Below are positions 15,518 to 23,457 of a stretch of 64,000 nucleotides of DNA, one piece after another. Location: the NCBI GenBank assembly GCA_964504445.1, contig CAZDEO010000012.1, forward strand, positions 18,116 to 82,115, written 5' to 3'. Each line of letters starts with the position of its first letter. Position 1 is the stretch's first letter. The stretch is from JACSRF01 sp964504445. GTDB taxonomy: Bacteria; Chloroflexota; Anaerolineae; Promineifilales; Promineifilaceae. The position numbers were made by a program, and so were the translations under genes. The notes below the pieces were generated by a model. It was not told the DNA's origin. It was given only the letters and a program-made list of their open reading frames with translations, and made no database searches.

Positions 15518-17605
15518 TCAATCACTCATATCGAAGCTAACGCCCGCCTCATCCAGCAGGCGCATCTTCTCCCATTCCGGCATATCCGGGTCACCCCCTG
15601 CCTCTTTCAGCACCAAAATTTGCCGCAGCTCGATAATCTGGTCGCGCAGCATGGCCGCTTTCTCGAATTCCAGGCTTTGCGCAGCCTGTTTCATTTGCCG
15701 TTCCAGCTCCTTCACCATCTTGTGCAGCTCATCCTTGGGCAGATCGGCGGTGGTGGTGTACTGGGCCTTGCCTTCGGCCACAGCCAGCGCCTCTTCCTCG
15801 GCGCGATGTTCGGCGATATCGCGGGTCAGGTCATGGACTGCCTTCATGATGCTGCGCGGCTCAATGCCGTGCGCTTCGTTGTAGGCCATTTGCTTGGCGC
15901 GGCGCAGGTTGGTCTCGTCCAGGGCGGCCTGCATGGAGCGGGTGATTTTGTCGGCGTACATGATGACCTTGCCTTCCACGTGGCGGGCGGCGCGGCCAAT
16001 GGTCTGGATGAGGGCTGTCTCGGAGCGCAAAAAGCCTTCTTTGTCGGCGTCCAGCACGGCTACCAGGGAAACTTCTGGCAGGTCTAGCCCTTCGCGCAGC
16101 AGGTTGATGCCTACTACCACGTCAAAGACGCCCATGCGCAGGTCACGCAAAATTTCGGTGCGCTCGATGGTGTGGATTTCGGAATGCAGGTAGTGGACTT
16201 TGACGCCCATTTCTAGCAGATAGTCGCTGAGGTCTTCGGCCATGCGCTTGGTGAGGGTGGTAACCAGGACGCGCTGGCCCACGGCCGTGCGCTTGTTAAT
16301 CTCGCCCAACAAATCATCCACCTGGCCCCGCACCGGGCGTACCTCCACCTCCGGGTCAAGGACGCCGGTGGGGCGAATCACCTGGCGCACAATTTGCGCC
16401 GAATGCTCCAGCTCGTAGGGGCCGGGAGTGGCGCTGGTGAAGATGACCTGGTTAATGCGCTGCTCGAACTCGTCAAAATTGAGCGGGCGGTTGTCCATGG
16501 CGCTGGGCAGACGGAAGCCGTAATCCACCAGGGTTTGCTTGCGGCTGCGGTCTCCGGCATACATGCCGCGTACCTGGGGCACGGTCATGTGGCTCTCGTC
16601 CAGCACCAGCAGGTAGTCAGCGGGGAAGTAGTCCAACAATGTCCAGGGCGGTTCGCCAGCGGTACGGCCGTCCAGGTGGCGGCTGTAATTCTCCACCCCC
16701 GACGTATAGCCCACCTCCTTCAACATCTCCAGGTCATACATGGTGCGCTGCTCGATGCGCTGCGCCTCCAGCAGCATCTTGCGCTCCTTGAAGAAAGCAA
16801 TGCGTTCGGTTAATTCCGTCTCAATATTGTTGATGGCCCCGGCCAGCTTGTCCTCGTCGGTGATGAACTGCCGCGCCGGAAAGATTTCCACGCCGCCATG
16901 TTCCACCAGCACTTCACCGGTCAGCGGGTCAAATTCGGCGATGCGCTCCACCTCATCGCCCCAAAACTCCAGCGAATAGGCCGTTTCGGCATAGGCCGGA
17001 AAAATTTGCAGCGTGTCGCCGCGTACGCGGAACGTGCCGCGCCGCAAATCCAAATCGTTGCGGTCATACTGGATGTCTACCAAATGGCGCAGCACCGTGT
17101 CGCGGCGGTAGGTTTTGCCTCGCTCTAGCTTCACCGTCACTTTGCCCCACGCCTCCGGGTTACCGATGCCGTAAATGCAAGAGACCGAAGCAACGATAAT
17201 CACGTCCCGGCGGGACATGAGGTTAGCCGTGGCCAACAGGCGCAGCCGGTCAATCTCGTCGTTGATTTGCGTCTCTTTTTCAATGTAGAGGTCGTGGCGC
17301 GGCACGTAGGCTTCTGGCTGGTAATAATCGTAGTAGCTGACAAAGTAGCTGACGGCATTATGGGGGAAAAAGTCGCGAAACTCGCTGTAAAGCTGGGCCG
17401 CCAGGGTTTTGTTGTGGGCGATGACTAGGGTAGGGCGCTGGGTTTGCTGAATGAGGTTGGCGATGGTGAAGGTTTTGCCGGTGCCCGTGGCGCCCAGCAG
17501 GGTTTGGAAGCGCTGGCCCGCTTCCAGGCCGTCCACAAGTTGGGCGATGGCTTCGGGCTGGTCGCCCATAGGTTGGAAGTCGGATTGGAGTTGAAATTTC
17601 GGCAT
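15518..17605 (-). CDS. uvrB: Excinuclease ABC subunit B (UvrB)
   Basis: 695-residue nucleotide-excision-repair helicase that loads onto damage with UvrA and positions UvrC. Walker A is TLLGATGTGKTFTIANL near residue 36. The beta-hairpin region YYDYYQPEAYVP and the helicase motifs DESHMTVPQVRGMYAGD, RVLVTTLTKRMAE and GINLLREGLDLPEVSLV follow. The C-terminal UVR domain (ELERQMKQAAQSLEFEKAAMLRD) binds UvrC. Length is typical. It is divergent from the HU-like gene and upstream of higBA on the same strand; uvrA and uvrC are not in the window. Confidence 0.98.
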   Translation of the reverse strand: MPKFQLQSDFQPMGDQPEAIAQLVDGLEAGQRFQTLLGATGTGKTFTIANLIQQTQRPTLVIAHNKTLAAQLYSEFRDFFPHNAVSYFVSYYDYYQPEAYVPRHDLYIEKETQINDEIDRLRLLATANLMSRRDVIIVASVSCIYGIGNPEAWGKVTVKLERGKTYRRDTVLRHLVDIQYDRNDLDLRRGTFRVRGDTLQIFPAYAETAYSLEFWGDEVERIAEFDPLTGEVLVEHGGVEIFPARQFITDEDKLAGAINNIETELTERIAFFKERKMLLEAQRIEQRTMYDLEMLKEVGYTSGVENYSRHLDGRTAGEPPWTLLDYFPADYLLVLDESHMTVPQVRGMYAGDRSRKQTLVDYGFRLPSAMDNRPLNFDEFEQRINQVIFTSATPGPYELEHSAQIVRQVIRPTGVLDPEVEVRPVRGQVDDLLGEINKRTAVGQRVLVTTLTKRMAEDLSDYLLEMGVKVHYLHSEIHTIERTEILRDLRMGVFDVVVGINLLREGLDLPEVSLVAVLDADKEGFLRSETALIQTIGRAARHVEGKVIMYADKITRSMQAALDETNLRRAKQMAYNEAHGIEPRSIMKAVHDLTRDIAEHRAEEEALAVAEGKAQYTTTADLPKDELHKMVKELERQMKQAAQSLEFEKAAMLRDQIIELRQILVLKEAGGDPDMPEWEKMRLLDEAGVSFDMSD

Positions 17606-17818
17606 GAATCACCTTTTCCGTTAGGGTGCAAGAAGTAAGCTGAATGGTAGAACAGTAGTTCCGAATTGTATCACAAGGGGGAAAGTCTACAATGGATGAT
17701 AAAAATCACCTCACGTTTCAGACCGGCGCGTCGCATATTTAGCGCCAGACATAAACCTTACTGGATGACCATACTATGACGCTTTAAAAAAAATATCTTG
17801 ACAGCTTAAAAATATTAT

Positions 17819-17847
17819 TTGACACTGTAAAAATAAATCTTTATGCT
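17819..17847 (+). promoter_or_regulatory. Sigma-70-like promoter for the HU-like gene
   Basis: TTGACA (17819-17824), exactly 17 bp, TATGCT (17842-17847). A second TTGACA at 17798 begins a similar AT-rich 21-bp unit, so the -35 region is a direct repeat. The otherwise quiet 302-bp gap 17606-17907 holds nothing else I can identify. Confidence 0.7.
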
Positions 17848-17907
17848 TTTAAGCAGCATCATTCTTGGTGGAGAAAGCAATGCCTCTCGTGGAAAAGGAG
17901 CAGAATC

Positions 17908-18306
17908 ATGGCAAAAATTGTGCAAGCCGTACGCAAATATGGGCCTAAGCTGCGGCGGAGCAGAACGGCCGAATTGGATGACGTTGTGGAATGGATGGCC
18001 CGGCACACAGGGATAAACAAGGGTGAGGTGCTGCTGGTGCTGGCTGAGCTTCATGACGCCATTCTCTTTTTCAACCGTGGTGGGCAGGCGGTGAAGCTGC
18101 CCGGCATCGGCATTTTCTCGCCCGGCATGGACCGGGAAGGGGAGCTGCGCGTTAACTTTCGCGCCGATGTGCTGCTGAAGCGGCACATTAGCCGGCGCGA
18201 TGCGTACGTGGGGGACATTTTGCACCGCAGCCGCATTGGCTGGACAGACGCCCAATACAAAGAGTTTTGGGACGCCGCGCATCCCGATGATCCGTTGGAT
18301 GTGTAG
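17908..18306 (+). CDS. HU/IHF-like DNA-binding protein
   Basis: 132 residues. The middle part (about 25-95) follows the HU/IHF fold: the helical WMARHTGINKGEVLLVLAELHDAILFF, then the strand segment VKLPGIGIFSPGMDREGELRVNF, equivalent to the beta-saddle of HU. The extra C-terminal 35 residues (RDAYVGDILHRSRIGWTDAQYKEFWDAAHP) are outside the standard 90-residue HU. It is a divergent HU-like family member rather than the housekeeping HU. It starts with RBS AAAAGGAG and has a good promoter. The role in chromosome architecture is inferred. Confidence 0.8.
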   Translation: MAKIVQAVRKYGPKLRRSRTAELDDVVEWMARHTGINKGEVLLVLAELHDAILFFNRGGQAVKLPGIGIFSPGMDREGELRVNFRADVLLKRHISRRDAYVGDILHRSRIGWTDAQYKEFWDAAHPDDPLDV

Positions 18307-18377
18307 TCTGACTGTGCATTGGACTTCACCATGGATTTTGCCATAATCTAGCACTCATACCAATTGGGAGAATGCGC

Positions 18378-18821
18378 ATGGAATCGACCCGTTTACCGGA
18401 GCATGGCAGTTGTTTTGTGTGTGGCCACGAGAACAGCAAAGGGATGGGGTTGGTGTGGTATGCCCAACCCCATGCCGAATATGGTTTGTTGGTCTATGCT
18501 GATTTTCACTTTTCGCTGGCGCAGCAGGGACCACCGGGGTATGCTCACGGCGGGGCGATTGCGGCGGTGATTGATGAGGTGATGGGCGCGGTGGTCTGGC
18601 GGTCGGGGCTGAAAGTGGTTTTGGGGAATCTAAATGTCAATTATTATAAGCCCGTGCCCCTGAATACGCCGTTGCGTGCGGAGGGGTGGGTGGAGAGAAG
18701 CAGCGGCAAGCTAGCCCATGCCTATGGGCATATTTTGCTGGCTGACGGCACAAAGCTGGCAGCCGGAAATGGCATGTACGTCCATGCGCCGCAGTTATTT
18801 TCCTTTGATTATTACAGTTGA
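18378..18821 (+). CDS. PaaI-family hotdog-fold thioesterase
   Basis: 147 residues with the hotdog fold: FVCGHENSKGMGL near the start, then the signature YAHGGAIAAVIDEVMGAVVW (HGG and Asp of the acyl-CoA thioesterase site) and NYYKPVPLNTPLRAEGWV. It probably cleaves an acyl- or aryl-CoA thioester. Two ATGs lie at 18372 and 18378; the second is better spaced from GGGAG at 18366-18370. No pathway partner is adjacent. Confidence 0.88.
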   Translation: MESTRLPEHGSCFVCGHENSKGMGLVWYAQPHAEYGLLVYADFHFSLAQQGPPGYAHGGAIAAVIDEVMGAVVWRSGLKVVLGNLNVNYYKPVPLNTPLRAEGWVERSSGKLAHAYGHILLADGTKLAAGNGMYVHAPQLFSFDYYS

Positions 18822-18843
18822 GGGGGGATGGGGATTGGAGATT

Positions 18844-18887
18844 AGAGACTGGAGATGGGTGAAATTTATGATGAGTCTCCAGTCTCT
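18844..18887. repeat. Perfect 12-bp inverted repeat beside the tmRNA 3' end
   Basis: AGAGACTGGAGA (18844-18855) and TCTCCAGTCTCT (18876-18887) lie between the thioesterase stop and the tmRNA 3' end. They sit in a purine-rich stretch (GGGGATTGGAGATT) that resembles the one at 50192. It may end both convergent transcripts, although the T-run is missing. Confidence 0.6.
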
Positions 18888-18893
18888 ATGTTA

Positions 18894-19295
18894 TGGAGAT
18901 GGCGGGAATCGAACCCGCGTCCGAAAAATTCGTCCTCTGCACGTCTACAAGCTTAGTCAGCCTATTTGAGTTTTACCGGCGCATCCCCGGCTCACAGGGT
19001 CTGACGCTGGCTAGCTCATAGTCCCCGAAAGGACCCTTACCCGCCGCTATGAGCATCGCGGCGTAGCACGTTGACTTTTTTGTCGCCTGACTCACCACCG
19101 GCCAACGAGCGGGGGTGGCAGACGCGAGTCCTCTTGGACTCTCCGCTACCCGAAGGCTGTTTAGGCAGCCAACGGAAGAGCGTTGTAGGTTGTTGTGCGG
19201 TTTGCACTTATTGTTTGCTTCCAGTTTTACGAGGTGTAAAGCGTGCTCGGCTTGCAGTACAGGAACAGCCTTCCCCGTCGAAGCCTGTCATCCCC
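18894..19295 (-). ncRNA. ssrA: Transfer-messenger RNA (tmRNA)
   Basis: tmRNA rescues stalled ribosomes and tags the incomplete protein for proteolysis. On the minus strand it begins GGGGATGACAGGCTTCGACG and ends with a T-arm GGGTTCGATTCCCGCC and acceptor CATCTCC plus discriminator A; CCA is not encoded. The acceptor stem GGGGATG pairs with CATCTCC. The tag frame 19205-19161 reads ANRTTTYNALPLAA and then TAA, with the resume GCA preceded by AAACAATAAGT. Length is about 402 nt. Confidence 0.95.
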
Positions 19296-19344
19296 ATTGT
19301 TAAGGTGTTCGCCGGTGTCTGCTTACGGGTAACCGACAGCCTAT

Positions 19345-19373
19345 ATTATAGCATGGGGGGCAACGGCCGTCTA
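19345..19373 (-). promoter_or_regulatory. Putative tmRNA promoter
   Basis: On the minus strand TAGACG, 17-bp spacer, TATAAT (19350-19345). Transcription would start near 19338, giving a 5' leader of about 43 nt to be removed by RNase P. The -35 box overlaps an ACGGCCGT octamer. Confidence 0.55.
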
Positions 19374-19379
19374 AAATCC

Positions 19380-19658
19380 TCATTCCATGCCAATCGAAAA
19401 CATGCTTTCCAGGTCGTGCTGCGAATAGGCGCGGAAGGCGATAAGGGTCTCAGAGTTGAGGATGCCGTCGAATTGGTGCATATGTTCGGTGACCAGCGCC
19501 GCCAAGTCGTCGTTGTGCGGCACGCGAATGACGGCGACCAGGTCGTATTGCCCGGCCACAGAGTACACTTCCGAGACGCCTTTGAGGGCGGCTAAACCCT
19601 GGGCGACCTCATTAATGAGGCCGCGCTCAACTTGTAAAAGGACAACTGCGCTTACCAT
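19380..19658 (-). CDS. Stand-alone Lrp/AsnC ligand-binding (RAM) domain protein
   Basis: 92 residues equal to the C-terminal effector-binding domain of Lrp/AsnC regulators, without the helix-turn-helix. It reads MVSAVVLLQVERGLINEVAQGLAAL, then GVSEVYSVAGQYDLVAVIRV and a C-terminal helix-strand. Such proteins form dimers or rings that bind amino acids. The start at 19658 is chosen because TGGAGG lies just upstream; the frame extends four codons further. It lies upstream of the tmRNA gene on the same strand. Confidence 0.9.
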   Translation of the reverse strand: MVSAVVLLQVERGLINEVAQGLAALKGVSEVYSVAGQYDLVAVIRVPHNDDLAALVTEHMHQFDGILNSETLIAFRAYSQHDLESMFSIGME

Positions 19659-19743
19659 AGTAACCTCCATTATTGAAGATGATATTTAGCACGATTATAG
19701 CATGGGTGGGGGTAACGGCCGTTTCCTCTCCACCCATTTCCGC

Positions 19744-19749
19744 TATAAT
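19744..19749 (+). promoter_or_regulatory. -10 box for aconitase
   Basis: A perfect TATAAT, 79 bp before the ATG; no convincing -35 box. The context CCCATTTCCGCTATAAT resembles CAGTTTCCCGCTATAAT at 31986-32002. Confidence 0.4.
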
Positions 19750-19827
19750 AGACGCACCGTCACATAACCCAGACAAAATATGGCTCGCGCTCCCGCAGCC
19801 TTTTGAAAATCAAAACGAGGTGAATGA

Positions 19828-22518
19828 ATGAGCGACTATCAAGACCAATTTGGCGCCCGCGATACCCTTCCCGGCACCAATCTAACCTATTACCGCCTAG
19901 ACAGGCTGGCCGAATATGGCAACATTGACAGGCTACCTTTCACCATCAAGGTACTGCTAGAAGCACTGCTGCGCACCTGCGATGGCTACATTGTTAACCA
20001 AGAAGATGTCATCAAGCTGGCGGGCTGGAACGCCCAAAATCCTGACAAAGTAGAGCTGCCCTTCAAACCCGGGCGCGTTATCTTGCAAGACTTTACCGGC
20101 GTGCCCGCCGTGGTTGATTTGGCGGCTCTGCGTTCCGCCATGGCCCGGCTGGGCGGCGACCCCAAGAAAATTAACCCACAGGTTCCTGTAGACCTGGTCA
20201 TTGACCATTCGGTGCAGGTAGACCAGTTCGGCTCCAAATTTGCCCTGATGTTTAACGCCGAGCGCGAGTTTGAGCGCAACCGCGAGCGGTATGAGTTCCT
20301 GAAGTGGGGCAAAGAAGCGTTCCAGAACTTCCGCGTAGTGCCCCCAGCTACCGGCATTGTGCATCAGGTAAACCTGGAGTATTTGGGGCAAGTGGTGATG
20401 ACCGACCCCAATGGCGAGGTAGCCTTCCCAGATAGCCTGGTAGGTACAGACTCGCACACCACCATGATTAACGGCCTGGGCGTGGTAGGCTGGGGCGTGG
20501 GCGGTATTGAGGCCGAGGCGGTGATGCTGGGCCAACCCATCTACATGCTGACCCCGGATGTGATTGGTGTCAAGCTGACGGGCAGCCTGCCGGAAGGGGC
20601 CACGGCTACCGACCTGGTGCTGGTGGTAACGCAAATGCTGCGCGCCAGGGGCGTGGTGGGTAAGTTTGTGGAATTTTTTGGCCCCGGCCTGAGTAGTATG
20701 ACGCTGGCTGACCGAGCAACTATTGCCAATATGTGCCCAGAATATGGGGCAACGGTGGGGTTTTTCCCGGTGGATGCAGAGACGCTGAACTATATGCGTA
20801 GCACAGGACGCAGTGCGGCGCAGGTGGCGCTGGTGGAAGCGTACTGTAAGGCGCAGGGGCTGTTCCGCACGGATGAGATGCCTGACCCGGAATATACGGA
20901 TGTGCTGGCGCTGGATTTGGGCACGGTGGCGCCCAGCCTGGCCGGGCCAAAACGGCCGCAAGACCGCATTCTCCTCTCTGAGATGAAACCAGCCTATAAG
21001 AAGACGCTGCTGGCCCCCACCGGGCCGCAGGGGATTGGGCTGAAAGAGGAGGAGTTGGGCAGAACGGCCGTTGTCAGCAACGGCCATCAAACCGAAATTG
21101 GGCACGGCGCGGTGGTCATTGCCGCCATCACCAGTTGCACCAACACCTCCAACCCCAGCGTCATGCTCGGCGCGGGGCTGCTGGCAAAAAAGGCGGTGGA
21201 GGCCGGCCTAAGCGTGCCCCCCTACGTCAAAACAAGCCTGGCCCCCGGCTCCCGCGTGGTAGAAGATTACCTGCAAAAGTCTGGCCTGCTGCCCTACCTG
21301 GAGCAGCTCGGCTTCCACATTGTTGGTTTTGGCTGCACCACCTGCATTGGCAACTCTGGCCCGCTGCCAGAGCCAGTAGCCAACGCCATCACCGAGGGCG
21401 ACCTGGTCGTTTCCTCTGTACTTAGCGGCAACCGCAACTTTGAAGGGCGCGTACACCCCCTCACCAAAACCAACTACCTGGCCTCGCCACCCCTGGTCGT
21501 GGCCTACGCGCTGGCGGGCACCACCGACATTGATCTGATTAATGAACCGCTGGGCACGGGCAAAATGGGCCAGCCGGTTTACCTGCAAGACATCTGGCCC
21601 AGCAACGCCGAAATTAAGCAAGCGGTGCATGAATTTTTGAACCCGGAGATGTTTAACGAGCAGTACGGCAACGTGTGGGACGGCAACGAGACGTGGAACG
21701 AGATTCCGGTAGCGGGTGGCGAAATCTATGCGTGGGACGAAAGCTCGACCTACATTCAGGAACCCCCCTTCTTTGTAGACCTGACGCCGGAAGTGGCGCC
21801 GATTGCCAATATTACCGGGGCGCGGGTGCTGGTGAAGGTGGGTGACTCCATTACTACGGACCACATATCCCCGGCAGGCGCGATTTCACCCCAAAGCCCG
21901 GCGGCGCAGTACCTGCGTGAGCATGGCGTGGAGCCGCTGGAGTTCAACACTTACGGGTCGCGGCGCGGCAATGACCGCGTGATGACGCGGGGCACCTTTG
22001 CCAATATTCGCCTGCGTAACCACATGGCCCCCGGCACGGAGGGTGGCTGGACGACGTATCTGCCCAGCGGCGAGCAGATGAGCATTTACGATGCGTCGCT
22101 GAAGTACAAGGCGGACGGTACGCCGCTGGTGGTGCTGGCGGGCAAGGATTATGGCATGGGCAGCTCCCGCGACTGGGCGGCCAAGGGCACCATTTTGCTG
22201 GGCGTGAAGATGGTGATTGCCGAGAGTTTCGAGCGCATCCACCGCTCGAATCTGATTGGCATGGGGGTGCTGCCGCTGCAATTCAAGCCGGGTGAAAACG
22301 CGGCGACCCTGGGGCTGGATGGTACGGAGACCTTCAGCACCCTGAACCTGACCGATGGACTGAAGCCGGGGCAGGATGTAACGGTAAAAGCGGTCAAGAG
22401 CGACGGCAGCGAGTTGATTTTTGCGGCGACGTGCCGCATTGATACGCCGGTTGAGGTGGACTACTACCGCAACGGTGGCATTTTGCACACGGTGCTGCGC
22501 AACTTCTTGAAGGAGTAG
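19828..22518 (+). CDS. acnA: Aconitate hydratase A
   Basis: 896-residue TCA-cycle enzyme that interconverts citrate and isocitrate through a [4Fe-4S] cluster. Cluster cysteines appear in AAITSCTNTSNPSVM and in FGCTTCIGNSGPLPE. Substrate-site segments include DSHTTMINGLGVVGWGVGG and the C-terminal swivel-domain GKDYGMGSSRDWAAKG. Full length matches the AcnA/IRP1 group. RBS AACGAGG precedes the ATG. It is monocistronic and followed by an inverted repeat. Confidence 0.98.
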   Translation: MSDYQDQFGARDTLPGTNLTYYRLDRLAEYGNIDRLPFTIKVLLEALLRTCDGYIVNQEDVIKLAGWNAQNPDKVELPFKPGRVILQDFTGVPAVVDLAALRSAMARLGGDPKKINPQVPVDLVIDHSVQVDQFGSKFALMFNAEREFERNRERYEFLKWGKEAFQNFRVVPPATGIVHQVNLEYLGQVVMTDPNGEVAFPDSLVGTDSHTTMINGLGVVGWGVGGIEAEAVMLGQPIYMLTPDVIGVKLTGSLPEGATATDLVLVVTQMLRARGVVGKFVEFFGPGLSSMTLADRATIANMCPEYGATVGFFPVDAETLNYMRSTGRSAAQVALVEAYCKAQGLFRTDEMPDPEYTDVLALDLGTVAPSLAGPKRPQDRILLSEMKPAYKKTLLAPTGPQGIGLKEEELGRTAVVSNGHQTEIGHGAVVIAAITSCTNTSNPSVMLGAGLLAKKAVEAGLSVPPYVKTSLAPGSRVVEDYLQKSGLLPYLEQLGFHIVGFGCTTCIGNSGPLPEPVANAITEGDLVVSSVLSGNRNFEGRVHPLTKTNYLASPPLVVAYALAGTTDIDLINEPLGTGKMGQPVYLQDIWPSNAEIKQAVHEFLNPEMFNEQYGNVWDGNETWNEIPVAGGEIYAWDESSTYIQEPPFFVDLTPEVAPIANITGARVLVKVGDSITTDHISPAGAISPQSPAAQYLREHGVEPLEFNTYGSRRGNDRVMTRGTFANIRLRNHMAPGTEGGWTTYLPSGEQMSIYDASLKYKADGTPLVVLAGKDYGMGSSRDWAAKGTILLGVKMVIAESFERIHRSNLIGMGVLPLQFKPGENAATLGLDGTETFSTLNLTDGLKPGQDVTVKAVKSDGSELIFAATCRIDTPVEVDYYRNGGILHTVLRNFLKE

Positions 22519-22526
22519 TTGATTGA

Positions 22527-22559
22527 AAGTGCGACGTACCTCGAAGGTGCGTCGCACTT
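22527..22559. repeat. Inverted repeat after acnA
   Basis: AAGTGCGACG (22527-22536) and CGTCGCACTT (22550-22559) form a perfect 10-bp stem. Its ends (TGATT / AATCA) can pair further. There is no T-run; the next gene starts 9 bp later. Confidence 0.6.
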
Positions 22560-22568
22560 AATCAGGCT

Positions 22569-23420
22569 ATGAACGCAATTTTGCTATCTTCATTGCAACA
22601 ACTTTGCGACGGCTTCAACGGCCGTATCGCCCTCCACGCCCTCAATCTGCAAACCGGCGAAGAGGTCACCGTCAACGACGCCGACGAGCTGTACCCTACG
22701 GCTAGCGCCATCAAGCTGGCGGTGCTGATCACCCTGATGCAGCAGGTAGCCGACGGCCAGTACACCCTGGACGCTCTGCTGATGCTGCGCCGCGCCGACC
22801 ACATCGAGGGCAGCGGCGTGCTGCGCTACCTCACCCCTGGGCTGACCATGCCCCTGCGCGACTGGGCCTTCCTGATGATGAACATTTCTGACAACCTGGC
22901 CACCAACGTCCTCATTGACCACGTGGGGCTGCCAAAAGTGGCCGACTGGCTGGCAGAACATCAATTTGAGGGGGTGCATTTGCACCATAAGCTGGAATTT
23001 AGCGGGGTGCGTGCCGACCAAAATCATTTCGGTACGGCTTCACCCCGAGGATTGAGCCGCTTGCTCACGGCCGTTTTCCGCCACGAAATCGCCAATCCTG
23101 AACTATGCGCCGAAATGCTGCGCATGATGGACAAAGTGGGGCAAGACCGGGTGGGGCGTTACCTGCCTTGGGAACCGTGGGAAGCGGAGGAGCCGCCCGA
23201 GGGCAAGCTGCGGCTGGCCGGGAAGACCGGTTCTTTTGTAGGCACGCGCACGCAAACGGCCGTCATCTGGCGCGGCGAGCGGGCCAACATGCGTGGTTTC
23301 GTCCTCACCATCATGAATCGCGACAACCCAGAGCCGGAAACCTGGAGCGTAGACGCCCCTGGTACGCTCATCATTGGCCGCCTGGCCCGCACGCTCTACG
23401 ACCAGTGGCTTGACCGTTAA
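22569..23420 (+). CDS. Class A beta-lactamase-like serine hydrolase
   Basis: 283 residues with all three penicillin-recognising motifs: SxxK as TASAIKLAV near residue 46, SDN as MNISDNLATN near 115 and KTG as LAGKTGSF near 220. A Glu-rich omega-loop-like region is not obvious. No signal peptide is seen: the protein starts MNAILLSSLQQLCDGFNGRIALHA, so it may be cytoplasmic. It may therefore be an esterase or peptidase rather than an antibiotic-resistance enzyme. The gap to acnA is only 50 bp. Confidence 0.88.
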   Translation: MNAILLSSLQQLCDGFNGRIALHALNLQTGEEVTVNDADELYPTASAIKLAVLITLMQQVADGQYTLDALLMLRRADHIEGSGVLRYLTPGLTMPLRDWAFLMMNISDNLATNVLIDHVGLPKVADWLAEHQFEGVHLHHKLEFSGVRADQNHFGTASPRGLSRLLTAVFRHEIANPELCAEMLRMMDKVGQDRVGRYLPWEPWEAEEPPEGKLRLAGKTGSFVGTRTQTAVIWRGERANMRGFVLTIMNRDNPEPETWSVDAPGTLIIGRLARTLYDQWLDR

Positions 23421-23457
23421 TAATGGTCGATTGCCAATAGCCAATGGGCAATTGTCA

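Noticed and set aside
19071..19595. 174-residue frame on the plus strand
   Set aside because: It crosses the tmRNA gene and the antisense of the Lrp-domain gene; no domain is visible.
19957..21105. 382-residue open frame on the minus strand inside acnA
   Set aside because: It is the shadow of a GC-biased conserved gene; aconitase is complete on the plus strand and the antisense product has no recognisable domain.
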